From an uncultured Alphaproteobacteria bacterium (GTDB lineage: Bacteria > Pseudomonadota > Alphaproteobacteria > Rs-D84), in the NCBI GenBank assembly GCA_946625925.1, contig CAMOTP010000014.1:1-19960 (forward strand): 19,960 bases of DNA, written 5' to 3'. The position numbers and the translations under genes were made by a program. The notes under the pieces were generated by a model, which was given only the letters and a program-made list of their open reading frames with translations, made no database searches and had not been told where the DNA came from. Positions 13,825-19,960 of this stretch are shown here, one piece after another; the first letter of the stretch is position 1, and each line of letters opens with the position of its first letter.

Positions 13825-14877
13825 TTATCTTGTTCTATTGAAAAAATTTTGTAGTCCAGGCATTGCTGCAAATGATGCAAAATTAGCATGTGGTATCGGC
13901 ATTGGCGGATTATAGTTTCTTTTATCAAAATACTTTTCTGTTGCCATTTTACTTAAATTTTGACGTCCGGGAAATGCAGCATACATATCACTGGGAACAT
14001 CATATACAAAATGGAACAAATCTTTATTGTCCATATTTTGTATTTTTTGCAATTCTTTGCTATATTCAACACTTGCGATGGTTAAAATATCCGCAGCAAA
14101 TATATAATTTGTATTAAATACTTTGAATATGTCATCAATGCTTTCATTGTTATATCCTGCATAGATAAACTGTCCATTTGCATCTGGTACAAATTCACCC
14201 TTTACAACATGGCCACGTCCTAAAAACATAACGGCATGAGTATTACTGGGGGTTGCACTTTTTTGAATAATTAAAATTGCCCCAGGATGCAACAATTCAG
14301 CAGAAAAATTATTTTTTTCAAATTTTGCAATAACTTTGTTTCTAATACTATCAGGTGTGCTATCTGTGACATGATTATGTTTTAGAAATGCTTGTAATGC
14401 CTGGTTATATGCCACATCAGATTTAAACATTTTACCACTGTGCAATGCACCAGCATATTCCACACCACTGTATTTCTTTTTCATTTCAGAACGAAATGTA
14501 GGGCATGCATGACGAGCCGAAAAAGGTATCAGGTGCAATGTATCACCCATTTCAGACATAGCACGATTTAATTGTGTATATTGACCATAAATGCAATACC
14601 ATCTGGGCACAGCCCCAGGAAATTCACGCAATACTGCGTTGCGATGACTGCCTTTTGCATTTTTAATATTTTCCTGGCCTTGTAAAACAAGATTAATATA
14701 TGTATCGCATAATTCTTGGGCTTTTTGATTAATTCTATCTTGTTGCGAAGGAATGGTTGTTTCAACACGTAATTGTTTGCTAACATTCAAATCTGTATCG
14801 TGAAATTCGCCAACACTCTTTGGCAACATAGCCAAAGAACCAAACATTAAATATGGTAAAATGGATTTTAATTTCAT
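13825..14877 (-). CDS. Exported protein, possible papain-like (NlpC/CHAP-type) peptidase
   Basis: This is a 350-aa protein. The N-terminus MKLKSILPYLMFGSLAMLP looks like a signal peptide. The middle has the order expected for a papain-fold wall amidase: a Cys after aromatic residues (RWYC, C95), LHPGAILIIQ (196-205) like the PGDxxxF strand, then HAVMFLGRG (214-222) like the HVGxYxG strand with H214, and a polar pair in AGYNNES (240-246). Spacing is longer than in typical NlpC/P60 enzymes, and the nucleophile assignment is a guess, so the fold call is tentative. I chose ATG 14877 because AAGGGGG lies upstream. A start at 15003 is possible on paper but would translate through a structured leader. 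The gene is alone between a terminator and its own promoter. Confidence 0.65.
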   Translation of the reverse strand: MKLKSILPYLMFGSLAMLPKSVGEFHDTDLNVSKQLRVETTIPSQQDRINQKAQELCDTYINLVLQGQENIKNAKGSHRNAVLREFPGAVPRWYCIYGQYTQLNRAMSEMGDTLHLIPFSARHACPTFRSEMKKKYSGVEYAGALHSGKMFKSDVAYNQALQAFLKHNHVTDSTPDSIRNKVIAKFEKNNFSAELLHPGAILIIQKSATPSNTHAVMFLGRGHVVKGEFVPDANGQFIYAGYNNESIDDIFKVFNTNYIFAADILTIASVEYSKELQKIQNMDNKDLFHFVYDVPSDMYAAFPGRQNLSKMATEKYFDKRNYNPPMPIPHANFASFAAMPGLQNFFNRTR

Positions 14878-14934
14878 GTTGGCCCCCTTACTTTCTTTAA
14901 CAACGCGCACAAAAACCACCCAGGTAATTGCACA

Positions 14935-15038
14935 CTGTTGGTTCGTTATCTTTTCATAACGTACATTCAAATATGTCAATCCTGGCATATTCCGACTTGT
15001 CACCTCGACAGCCCGCCCAACTTTTTAGGGAACCACAG
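14935..15038 (-). ncRNA. Structured leader RNA (unassigned)
   Basis: On the minus strand, CUGUGGUUC (15038-15030) pairs with GAACC-A-ACAG (14944-14935), leaving one bulged A: a 9-bp closing stem around about 85 nt. Inside are a perfect CGUUAU-GAAAAG-AUAACG hairpin, UGUC-GAGGU-GACA, CCC...GGG near the 5' side and ACAU...AUGU. The element lies between a promoter (15085-15057) and the 350-aa gene, with a leader of about 170 nt. It does not match any riboswitch or ncRNA I can recall. It may be a cis-regulator or a small RNA. Confidence 0.45.
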
Positions 15039-15056
15039 ATATTTACTCTATATACT

Positions 15057-15085
15057 TATGTATCACAAAAAACGTTTTGTGTCAA
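15057..15085 (-). promoter_or_regulatory. Promoter of the structured leader and 350-aa gene, with palindrome
   Basis: On the minus strand, a perfect TTGACA (15085-15080), a 17-bp spacer and TACATA (15062-15057). The plus-strand inverted repeat CACAAAA-AAACG-TTTTGTG (about 15064-15082) fills the spacer and overlaps the -35, as an operator would. Confidence 0.5.
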
Positions 15086-15198
15086 GTATAAAAAAGCAAA
15101 AAAGTTAAATTTTTATTAGTCATAAAATCCTTGCAAACCCTGGAATTTTTTATACAGTAAACACCATAAAATATGAAGTTGTAAAAGGAGTTCTACAC

Positions 15199-16572
15199 AT
15201 GTCAGAAGTAAAAGTTTCAAAGGTCGCAGAAACCAACGTTCCACCAACTATATTGGCATCACATGCGGCACGTATGTGTTATACCGCGGAAAGCCCGAAA
15301 TTGGGTGATTTGATTGATGTGGAAAAACGTTTGTTTAATACAGGACATCATTCAACATTGGAACATAACTATTGGACATTTATGATTGAAAACATTCCTG
15401 TTTCCAGTGTTGTGTTTGGTTTGCATTTGACCGCACCTTTTTATGATACAGACCAACGCAGTGGTCGTTTTTCTAAAATGTATGAAAATCCAGATATGGC
15501 AGATATAAAAAATACATTGGAAACATATTATCCAGATGCACCAGCAAAAAACATAAACAAGGCATGTGATTTTATCGAAAATGGATTAAATGTTTATGCT
15601 GATAACAAAGACAGAGTAACCGAAATGGCGCGTGATGCAATTCGTCGTGAAAGACCAAAGGCAAGTGACAAATATGTTGAATCAAATGCACCAAAATTTG
15701 CCCAGGAACAATTGCGTATGTTTGTGTCTATGATTGCACCAACAGCACTGGATTGGACGGTTGACTTGGCAACAATCTGTGCATTTTACAGAACCGCATG
15801 GACACCATTTATGCGTGATGTAATGGATAAAATCGCTGCACAAATAAAAACCGAACACCCAGATATTGCATATATGTTCCCCGAATCCGCACGCAGCACA
15901 AGGGATTGGTCACCAAAATTTCCTGACAAATATTACGGAACAAGAAAACGTCCAAAATTTCAATTGCTAAATTACTACTACAGTAGATGTGAATTCACAG
16001 AAAACCAATCACGCGATACTGTTGATACTTTGCAATTCAGCCCCGAATACATGGATAATTCGTTAATGCATGTGCGCAGCCGTATTCATGTTGATGCGGG
16101 TGCGACAATGGGTCAAGATCAACGTCACCGCAGTATTAAACGTTCTAAACCCGTATTTACCGGATGTTTCTATTTGCCGCCATTGTTGGATAAAGCAGGA
16201 TTGAAACCGGTTGCGGATACATGGATGCGTGATTTTTACGGTATGGTTCAAAAGCCTGAATTTTCAAATTCAATGCTGACATCCATCGCCCCATACGGCG
16301 CGATGGTTCGGTATGATAAACATGCGGATTTGAATGCACTGATTCACGAACAAGGCAAACGCACATGTTGGTGTGCCCAAGAGGCGATATATCATCTGGC
16401 ATGCGATTTGCGTCGTGAATTAGAAGGAAAAATCGGCGAAGATGCGGCGGTCTTAAAATATTTAACCCCACCATGTTTATCTATGGGACATTGTGTTGAA
16501 GGTGCACGCTATTGTGGTCGCGATTTGAAAAACGAAACATTGGAAAAATATTTCCGCGACAGACAAATATAA
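15199..16572 (+). CDS. thyX: Long, internally duplicated ThyX-type thymidylate synthase
   Basis: This is a 457-aa protein, about twice the usual ThyX length (210-250). ThyX makes dTMP from dUMP using FAD and methylenetetrahydrofolate. The N-half has the ThyX opening (AARMCYTAESPK), GHHSTLEH (49-56) and FMIENIPVSS, but the RHRxxS motif is replaced by HLTAPFYDTDQRSGRF (76-91). The C-half keeps RHRSIKRS (309-316) and a second helix set (DLNALIHEQGKRTCWCAQEA). Both halves therefore look like ThyX units that have divided the active-site motifs. The C-terminus has a Cys/His cluster (C390, C392, C426, H431, C432, C439) that could bind metal. ATG 15199 has AAGGAG 8 nt upstream. No thyA is seen here. 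Activity is likely but not certain, given the altered motifs. Confidence 0.82.
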   Translation: MSEVKVSKVAETNVPPTILASHAARMCYTAESPKLGDLIDVEKRLFNTGHHSTLEHNYWTFMIENIPVSSVVFGLHLTAPFYDTDQRSGRFSKMYENPDMADIKNTLETYYPDAPAKNINKACDFIENGLNVYADNKDRVTEMARDAIRRERPKASDKYVESNAPKFAQEQLRMFVSMIAPTALDWTVDLATICAFYRTAWTPFMRDVMDKIAAQIKTEHPDIAYMFPESARSTRDWSPKFPDKYYGTRKRPKFQLLNYYYSRCEFTENQSRDTVDTLQFSPEYMDNSLMHVRSRIHVDAGATMGQDQRHRSIKRSKPVFTGCFYLPPLLDKAGLKPVADTWMRDFYGMVQKPEFSNSMLTSIAPYGAMVRYDKHADLNALIHEQGKRTCWCAQEAIYHLACDLRRELEGKIGEDAAVLKYLTPPCLSMGHCVEGARYCGRDLKNETLEKYFRDRQI

Positions 16573-16584
16573 AGGGGTGTAAAT

Positions 16585-16986
16585 ATGGATGCAAATGCAA
16601 AACAATTTCACGAATCACGTCGTGCATTTATCATAATGCGTGATGCAGGTTTGTTGGTTGCCCCGACAAACACTGATATATCTCATATCCAGATGTTGAA
16701 AAATATGGATTTATATGAGCGCGATTTGCGATATGTGTTGATGGAAATGCCTCGTGGATATTGTATGAATGCCGAGTTGTGCCTATACCAGGGTTTTTCA
16801 GGTGATACGTGGAAACTGGCTGATAACAATTATACATTGGTGCAACAATATATACCTGACTTGCGTGCGTTGTTTAATTTGAATGACAATTCAAATATGT
16901 ATCTGGGTGTGCGTGTGGGCAAGGTTGGTGATGTATGGGAAAAAATAAATAAAACAACCATTGGACAATTTATGCGTATGCGATAA
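16585..16986 (+). CDS. Hypothetical protein downstream of thyX, 133 aa
   Basis: No family is recognised. The protein is soluble with no signal peptide or membrane helix. It begins with a helical, basic stretch (KQFHESRRAFIIMRDAGLLVAP), continues with RDLRYVLMEMPRGYCMNAELCLYQGFSG and ends VGKVGDVWEKINKTTIGQFMRMR. It starts 12 bp after the thyX stop with AAGGGG in front, so it is the second gene of the thyX transcript. The 65-bp gap to parC holds a possible promoter. The link with thyX suggests a nucleotide- or replication-related role, but nothing in the sequence shows it. Confidence 0.75.
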   Translation: MDANAKQFHESRRAFIIMRDAGLLVAPTNTDISHIQMLKNMDLYERDLRYVLMEMPRGYCMNAELCLYQGFSGDTWKLADNNYTLVQQYIPDLRALFNLNDNSNMYLGVRVGKVGDVWEKINKTTIGQFMRMR

Positions 16987-16996
16987 ATAATTGGGC

Positions 16997-17025
16997 TTGC
17001 GAAAATTTTTGAAATGTTCTAATTT
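16997..17025 (+). promoter_or_regulatory. Candidate parC promoter
   Basis: TTGCGA (16997-17002), a 17-bp spacer, TAATTT (17020-17025). Readthrough from the thyX unit is also possible, since no terminator is seen. Confidence 0.35.
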
Positions 17026-17051
17026 GCATTTGATAAAACAGAGATGTCATT

Positions 17052-19289
17052 ATGAAGGAAAACGCAAAAATTATTGAAAAAATAGATTCCCAACAACTGG
17101 GTGATGCGCTGTCTGAACGTTATTTGTCGTATGCTGTATCAACGATTGTATCACGTGCGTTGCCTGATGTTCGCGATGGGTTAAAGCCCGTACATCGTCG
17201 TATTTTATTTTCTATGTTGCGACAAAAATTGTCGCCATCGGCCGCATTTCGTAAGTGTGCAACGGTTGTTGGTGATGTGTTGGGTCATTACCATCCACAT
17301 GGGGATTCATCGGTTTATGATGCAATGGTGCGTTTGGCCCAGGACTTTTCTGTGCGTTATCCATTGATTGATGGTCAGGGTAATTTTGGAAATATTGATG
17401 GCGACCCCCAGGCTGCATACCGTTATACTGAATCAAAAATGACCCAGGCTGCCATGCTGATTATGGAAGGTATCGACGAAGACAGTGTCGATATGATGCC
17501 GAATTTTGACGGAACAACCGTTGAACCAACAGTTATGCCAGGGGCGTTTCCTAATTTGCTTGCGAACGGTGGTATGGGAATTGCTGTGGGTATGGCAACA
17601 AATATTCCAACACACAACGTGGCCGAGGTTTGTGATGCATTGTGCTTGGTCGTTGATAAACCAGAATCTACAACTGCGCAAATTATGAAGAAACTGGTTG
17701 GACCGGATTTCCCAACTGGTGGTGTATTGATTGACTCTTTTGACACAATTGTAAAAAATTATGATACTGGGCGTGGCGCATTTCGTATTCGTGCAAAATA
17801 TACGGTCGAAGATTTAGGGCGTGGTCAGTCCCAGGTTGTAATCACAGAAATTCCATACGGTATTATCAAATCAAAACTGGTTGAACAGATTGGTGAATTA
17901 ATCGATGCAAAAAAGTTGCCTTTGGTTGATGACATCGTTGATGAATCAACTACGGATATCAGAATTGTTATCACACCAAAAAGTAAAAATGTTCCGATTG
18001 ATAAAATGATGGCACATTTATTTGCCATGACAGATTTGGAATCCAAATTTAATATGAATTTCAATGTAATTGATACAAATGGTGCGCCACGTGTTATGCC
18101 CATAGGCGATGTGTTACGTGCATTTATTGCACACCAGAAAAATGTATTAATTCGTCGTACAAATTGGCGTTTGCGCAACATTGCCCATCGTTTAGAAATA
18201 TTGGGTGGTTTGTTGGTCGTGTACTTGAATTTGGATAGGGTAATTGAAATCATCAGAAACGAAGATGAACCAAAACCGGTATTGATGGCAGAATTTCAAT
18301 TAAGTGAAATCCAGGTTGAATCTATATTGAACACGCGTTTGCGTTCTTTACGTAAATTAGAAGAAATGGAAATCAAACGCGAAGATGCAGAATTGCGTGC
18401 AGAACAAGAAAATTTACAAATGTTATTGGCTGATGAAGGTGCCCAAAATGAACAGTTAAAGGCATGGTTTGCTGATATCAAGAAAATGTATGATAAAAAG
18501 AGTGCATTGGGTCGTCGTCGCACAACGTGGGATTCTGGGGTTGTCGATGTTGATGTTAATCCTGATGATTTCATAGAAAAAGAACCAATGACAATAATTT
18601 TGTCTGAAATGGGTTGGATTCGCGCGGCCAAGGGACATCTGGATTTGAATAATTTGGATGTAAAATTCAAAGATGGTGATAATTTATTAACCGCTTTCCA
18701 TGCAATGAGTAATGATAAAATAAATATATTCGGTGCATCTGGAAAAATGTTTACATTGGTGGCTGGTGATTTGCCGTCTGCACGTGGTTTCGGTGAATCT
18801 GTTCGAATGATGATTGATTTGGGTGCAGATGAAAATATTGTGCGTGCATTTGTTTTGGATACAACTGCGAAATATTTGTTGGTGTCGCGTCATGGTGCCG
18901 GTTTCATAGTCAGTGGTGAAAATTGTTTTGCACAAACCAAAAACGGCAAACAGGTTATGAATACTGATGACAGAAATCAAGCAGTATTATGTGTGCCTGT
19001 GACAGGCGATATGGTTGCAATATCTGGTTCAAATGATAAATTATTAATATTCCCAACCGAACAAATTCCAGAAATGTCGCGTGGCAAGGGTGTCATTTTG
19101 CAAAAATATAACGCAGAACGGACATACACATTGGATGTAATGTTCTTTAATGCTGCGGACGGTTTTGGTTGGACAACAGGGCGGGGCACAACTAAATTGG
19201 ACGATATATCGCCATGGATTGCAAAACGTGCATCCCAAGGACGCACAATCCCGGTCGGTTTTCCCCGCAGTGGCAAGTTTTCTAAATAA
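17052..19289 (+). CDS. parC: DNA topoisomerase IV subunit A
   Basis: This 745-aa subunit cuts and rejoins DNA to separate daughter chromosomes, working with ParE. The breakage-reunion domain has ALPDVRDGLKPVHRRILFSM (36-55), HPHGDSSVYDAM (81-92) and the catalytic Tyr125 in AAYRYTE, after the GNFGNIDGD loop (110-118). The C-terminal part (about 500-745) is a short beta-pinwheel with repeated units (MFTLVAGDLPSARGFGES, FIVSGENCF, LLIFPTEQIPEMSRGKGV). It has no GyrA-box (QRRGGKG) of gyrase type, and its length fits alphaproteobacterial ParC. The quinolone-determining positions S86 and D90 are wild-type in kind. The start has only a weak AGAG ribosome-binding site. A terminator follows at once. 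Confidence 0.95.
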   Translation: MKENAKIIEKIDSQQLGDALSERYLSYAVSTIVSRALPDVRDGLKPVHRRILFSMLRQKLSPSAAFRKCATVVGDVLGHYHPHGDSSVYDAMVRLAQDFSVRYPLIDGQGNFGNIDGDPQAAYRYTESKMTQAAMLIMEGIDEDSVDMMPNFDGTTVEPTVMPGAFPNLLANGGMGIAVGMATNIPTHNVAEVCDALCLVVDKPESTTAQIMKKLVGPDFPTGGVLIDSFDTIVKNYDTGRGAFRIRAKYTVEDLGRGQSQVVITEIPYGIIKSKLVEQIGELIDAKKLPLVDDIVDESTTDIRIVITPKSKNVPIDKMMAHLFAMTDLESKFNMNFNVIDTNGAPRVMPIGDVLRAFIAHQKNVLIRRTNWRLRNIAHRLEILGGLLVVYLNLDRVIEIIRNEDEPKPVLMAEFQLSEIQVESILNTRLRSLRKLEEMEIKREDAELRAEQENLQMLLADEGAQNEQLKAWFADIKKMYDKKSALGRRRTTWDSGVVDVDVNPDDFIEKEPMTIILSEMGWIRAAKGHLDLNNLDVKFKDGDNLLTAFHAMSNDKINIFGASGKMFTLVAGDLPSARGFGESVRMMIDLGADENIVRAFVLDTTAKYLLVSRHGAGFIVSGENCFAQTKNGKQVMNTDDRNQAVLCVPVTGDMVAISGSNDKLLIFPTEQIPEMSRGKGVILQKYNAERTYTLDVMFFNAADGFGWTTGRGTTKLDDISPWIAKRASQGRTIPVGFPRSGKFSK

Positions 19290-19291
19290 AT

Positions 19292-19322
19292 AAAAAAAAT
19301 GGGGGTTCGCCCCTATTTTTTT
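19292..19322 (+). terminator. Intrinsic terminator after parC
   Basis: GGGG-TTCG-CCCC (19302-19313), extended by A/T pairs from AAAAAAAAT on the left to TATTTTTTT on the right, beginning a few bases after the stop codon. Confidence 0.88.
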
Positions 19323-19333
19323 ATAATAATTAT

Positions 19334-19362
19334 TTGACAAAAGGTATGTTTGGGAATATTAT
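19334..19362 (+). promoter_or_regulatory. Promoter of the acyl-carrier-like gene
   Basis: A perfect TTGACA (19334-19339), a 17-bp spacer, TATTAT (19357-19362). It is one of the strongest promoters in the window. Confidence 0.65.
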
Positions 19363-19395
19363 ACTACCCACTGATTTTTATAAATAATGGGGTAA

Positions 19396-19662
19396 ATGAA
19401 ATTGTCTAAAATAAATAAACAAATTAAATCACATGCTACAATTACTGTGAGACAGGTTGTCGCAAATGTATTGAATGTAAAAACAACAGACATTACAAAT
19501 AAAACAAAATTAAGTTATTTTGATGCAATGGCTGCTACATTTGATTTGCACCATGTGTATCCGTATATTTGTTTCCCCGAAGGTACATTTGATAGATATT
19601 GTCGTGTTGACAGATTGGAACGGTATGTGTGCACCCATTTGATGAACACAAAAACCAGATAA
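19396..19662 (+). CDS. Acyl-carrier-protein-like protein lacking the attachment serine
   Basis: This 88-aa small soluble protein starts at ATG 19396 with GGGG about 6 nt upstream. The pattern VRQVVANVLNVKTTDIT...TKLSYFDAM...YPYICFPEG...CRVDRLERYV follows the helix order of acyl carrier proteins (VxxVLgVxxxxI, the DSL motif, FgIxIPxe, xTVgDlvxYI). At the DSL site it has D43-A44-M45, so no Ser is available for the phosphopantetheine arm. It is also basic rather than acidic. If the fold is right, it would be a non-carrying relative used for binding. This is a likeness judged by eye, and an unrelated helical protein cannot be excluded. It has a strong promoter of its own and ends at a bidirectional terminator. 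Confidence 0.65.
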   Translation: MKLSKINKQIKSHATITVRQVVANVLNVKTTDITNKTKLSYFDAMAATFDLHHVYPYICFPEGTFDRYCRVDRLERYVCTHLMNTKTR

Positions 19663-19680
19663 AAATAAATCAGTTAAAAA

Positions 19681-19708
19681 AATTCGCCAATTTGGCGAAT
19701 TTTTTTTC
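19681..19708 (+). terminator. Bidirectional intrinsic terminator
   Basis: AATTCGCCA-ATT-TGGCGAATT (19681-19701) is a perfect 9-bp stem with A-run and T-run flanks. It serves both the acyl-carrier-like gene and rpmG, which converge on it. Confidence 0.9.
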
Positions 19709-19714
19709 AATCTT

Positions 19715-19894
19715 TTAATGAGGCATTTTTGCTTCGGTAAACACGACATGCTTACGAACCTTTGGGTCGTATTTACGGAATTTCAATTTACCCTTTGTAT
19801 TTTCAGATTTAGTATTTTTAGTTGTTGTATAAAAGAAACCTGTTTCTTTATTTTCCAACTTGATAACTTCTTTGCTACCTTTTTTAGATGCCAT
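19715..19894 (-). CDS. rpmG: 50S ribosomal protein L33
   Basis: This 59-aa, strongly basic protein of the large ribosomal subunit was translated by hand from the minus strand. It starts MASKKGSKEVIKLENKETGF and contains FYTTTKN and LKFRKYDPKVRKHVVFTEAK, the standard L33 body and end. There are no CxxC pairs, so this is the zinc-free form typical of Proteobacteria. AAAGG lies 8-9 nt before the ATG. It has its own promoter and ends at the shared terminator. Confidence 0.95.
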   Translation of the reverse strand: MASKKGSKEVIKLENKETGFFYTTTKNTKSENTKGKLKFRKYDPKVRKHVVFTEAKMPH

Positions 19895-19923
19895 TTTAAT
19901 AACCTTTTTTTATTGCGTATCAC

Positions 19924-19951
19924 ATTCTATCGTTTTTTTTACACAAATCAA
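19924..19951 (-). promoter_or_regulatory. Promoter of rpmG
   Basis: On the minus strand, TTGATT (19951-19946), a 16-bp spacer, TAGAAT (19929-19924). Confidence 0.5.
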
Positions 19952-19960
19952 GTGTTTTTT

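Noticed and set aside
14878..15003. 42-residue N-terminal extension of the 350-aa exported protein
   Set aside because: It would bury the signal peptide inside the chain and translate through a strongly paired leader, while AAGGGGG sits right before ATG 14877.
14935..15062. 6S RNA, SRP RNA, two-piece tmRNA or RNase P RNA
   Set aside because: None of the conserved signatures I know (SRP GGAA loop region, RNase P core, tRNA-like T-arm with CCA, 6S bubble) could be found, so it is left as an unassigned structured leader.
16005..16020. Third copy of the 70-bp repeat (AATCACGC in thyX, also ATCACGC at 3482)
   Set aside because: Only 7-9 bases match, inside conserved coding sequence, with none of the other repeat blocks nearby.
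1..19960. CRISPR array, insertion sequence, integrase, tRNA or rRNA genes
   Set aside because: No regularly spaced repeats, transposase or recombinase motifs, or RNA-gene signatures were seen on either strand; the only repeats of note are the two ~70-bp copies.

Overview
The window is AT-rich chromosomal DNA. It is most likely from a small-genome, anaerobic or fermentative alphaproteobacterium, of the host- or gut-associated type. The support is the gene content and order: lptE-holA-map-radC as an overlapping cluster, a small coiled-coil gene directly before zapA, a long flavin-dependent ThyX-type thymidylate synthase, an oxygen-independent (class III) ribonucleotide reductase, parC, and an rpmG of proteobacterial type. 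Nearly all stop codons are TAA. This placement is inference; no rRNA or tRNA gene is present to confirm it.

Layout. 1-1560 (minus): an ABC-F ribosome-protection-type ATPase with a leader that carries a three-codon ORF (M-R-M) and a segment complementary to the gene's own ribosome-binding region. 1574-2910 (plus): a cassette bounded by two ~70-bp direct repeats. It holds a gene joining an NNNPGN phage/lysozyme-like domain to a Mu gpF-like C-terminus, then a small lipoprotein gene. 2969-6500 (minus): an unknown 117-aa protein, then nrdG, a separate 61-aa polypeptide carrying the glycyl-radical loop, and nrdD, with two NrdR-like boxes upstream. 6733-8700: two lineage-specific genes facing each other, one coiled-coil-like and one exported and Cys-rich. 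8790-11692 (plus): lptE, holA, map, radC. 11689-13210 (minus): an acidic low-complexity protein and a two-helix membrane protein. 13266-13802 (plus): a coiled-coil protein and ZapA. 13825-15085 (minus): an exported, possibly papain-like protein with a long structured leader. 15199-19289 (plus): long ThyX, an unknown 133-aa protein, ParC. 19334-19894: an acyl-carrier-like protein lacking the phosphopantetheine serine, and rpmG on the other strand.

How the genes fit together. nrdD, the radical subunit and nrdG make dNTPs without oxygen, ThyX supplies dTMP, HolA and ParC serve replication and chromosome decatenation, ZapA supports the FtsZ ring, and LptE places LPS in the outer membrane. The accessory interest lies in the repeat-bounded cassette (a possible cell-wall-acting effector with a lipoprotein partner) and in the ABC-F leader, which looks like translation attenuation. 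No CRISPR array, complete insertion sequence, rRNA or tRNA was seen. All regulatory calls come from reading the sequence by eye.
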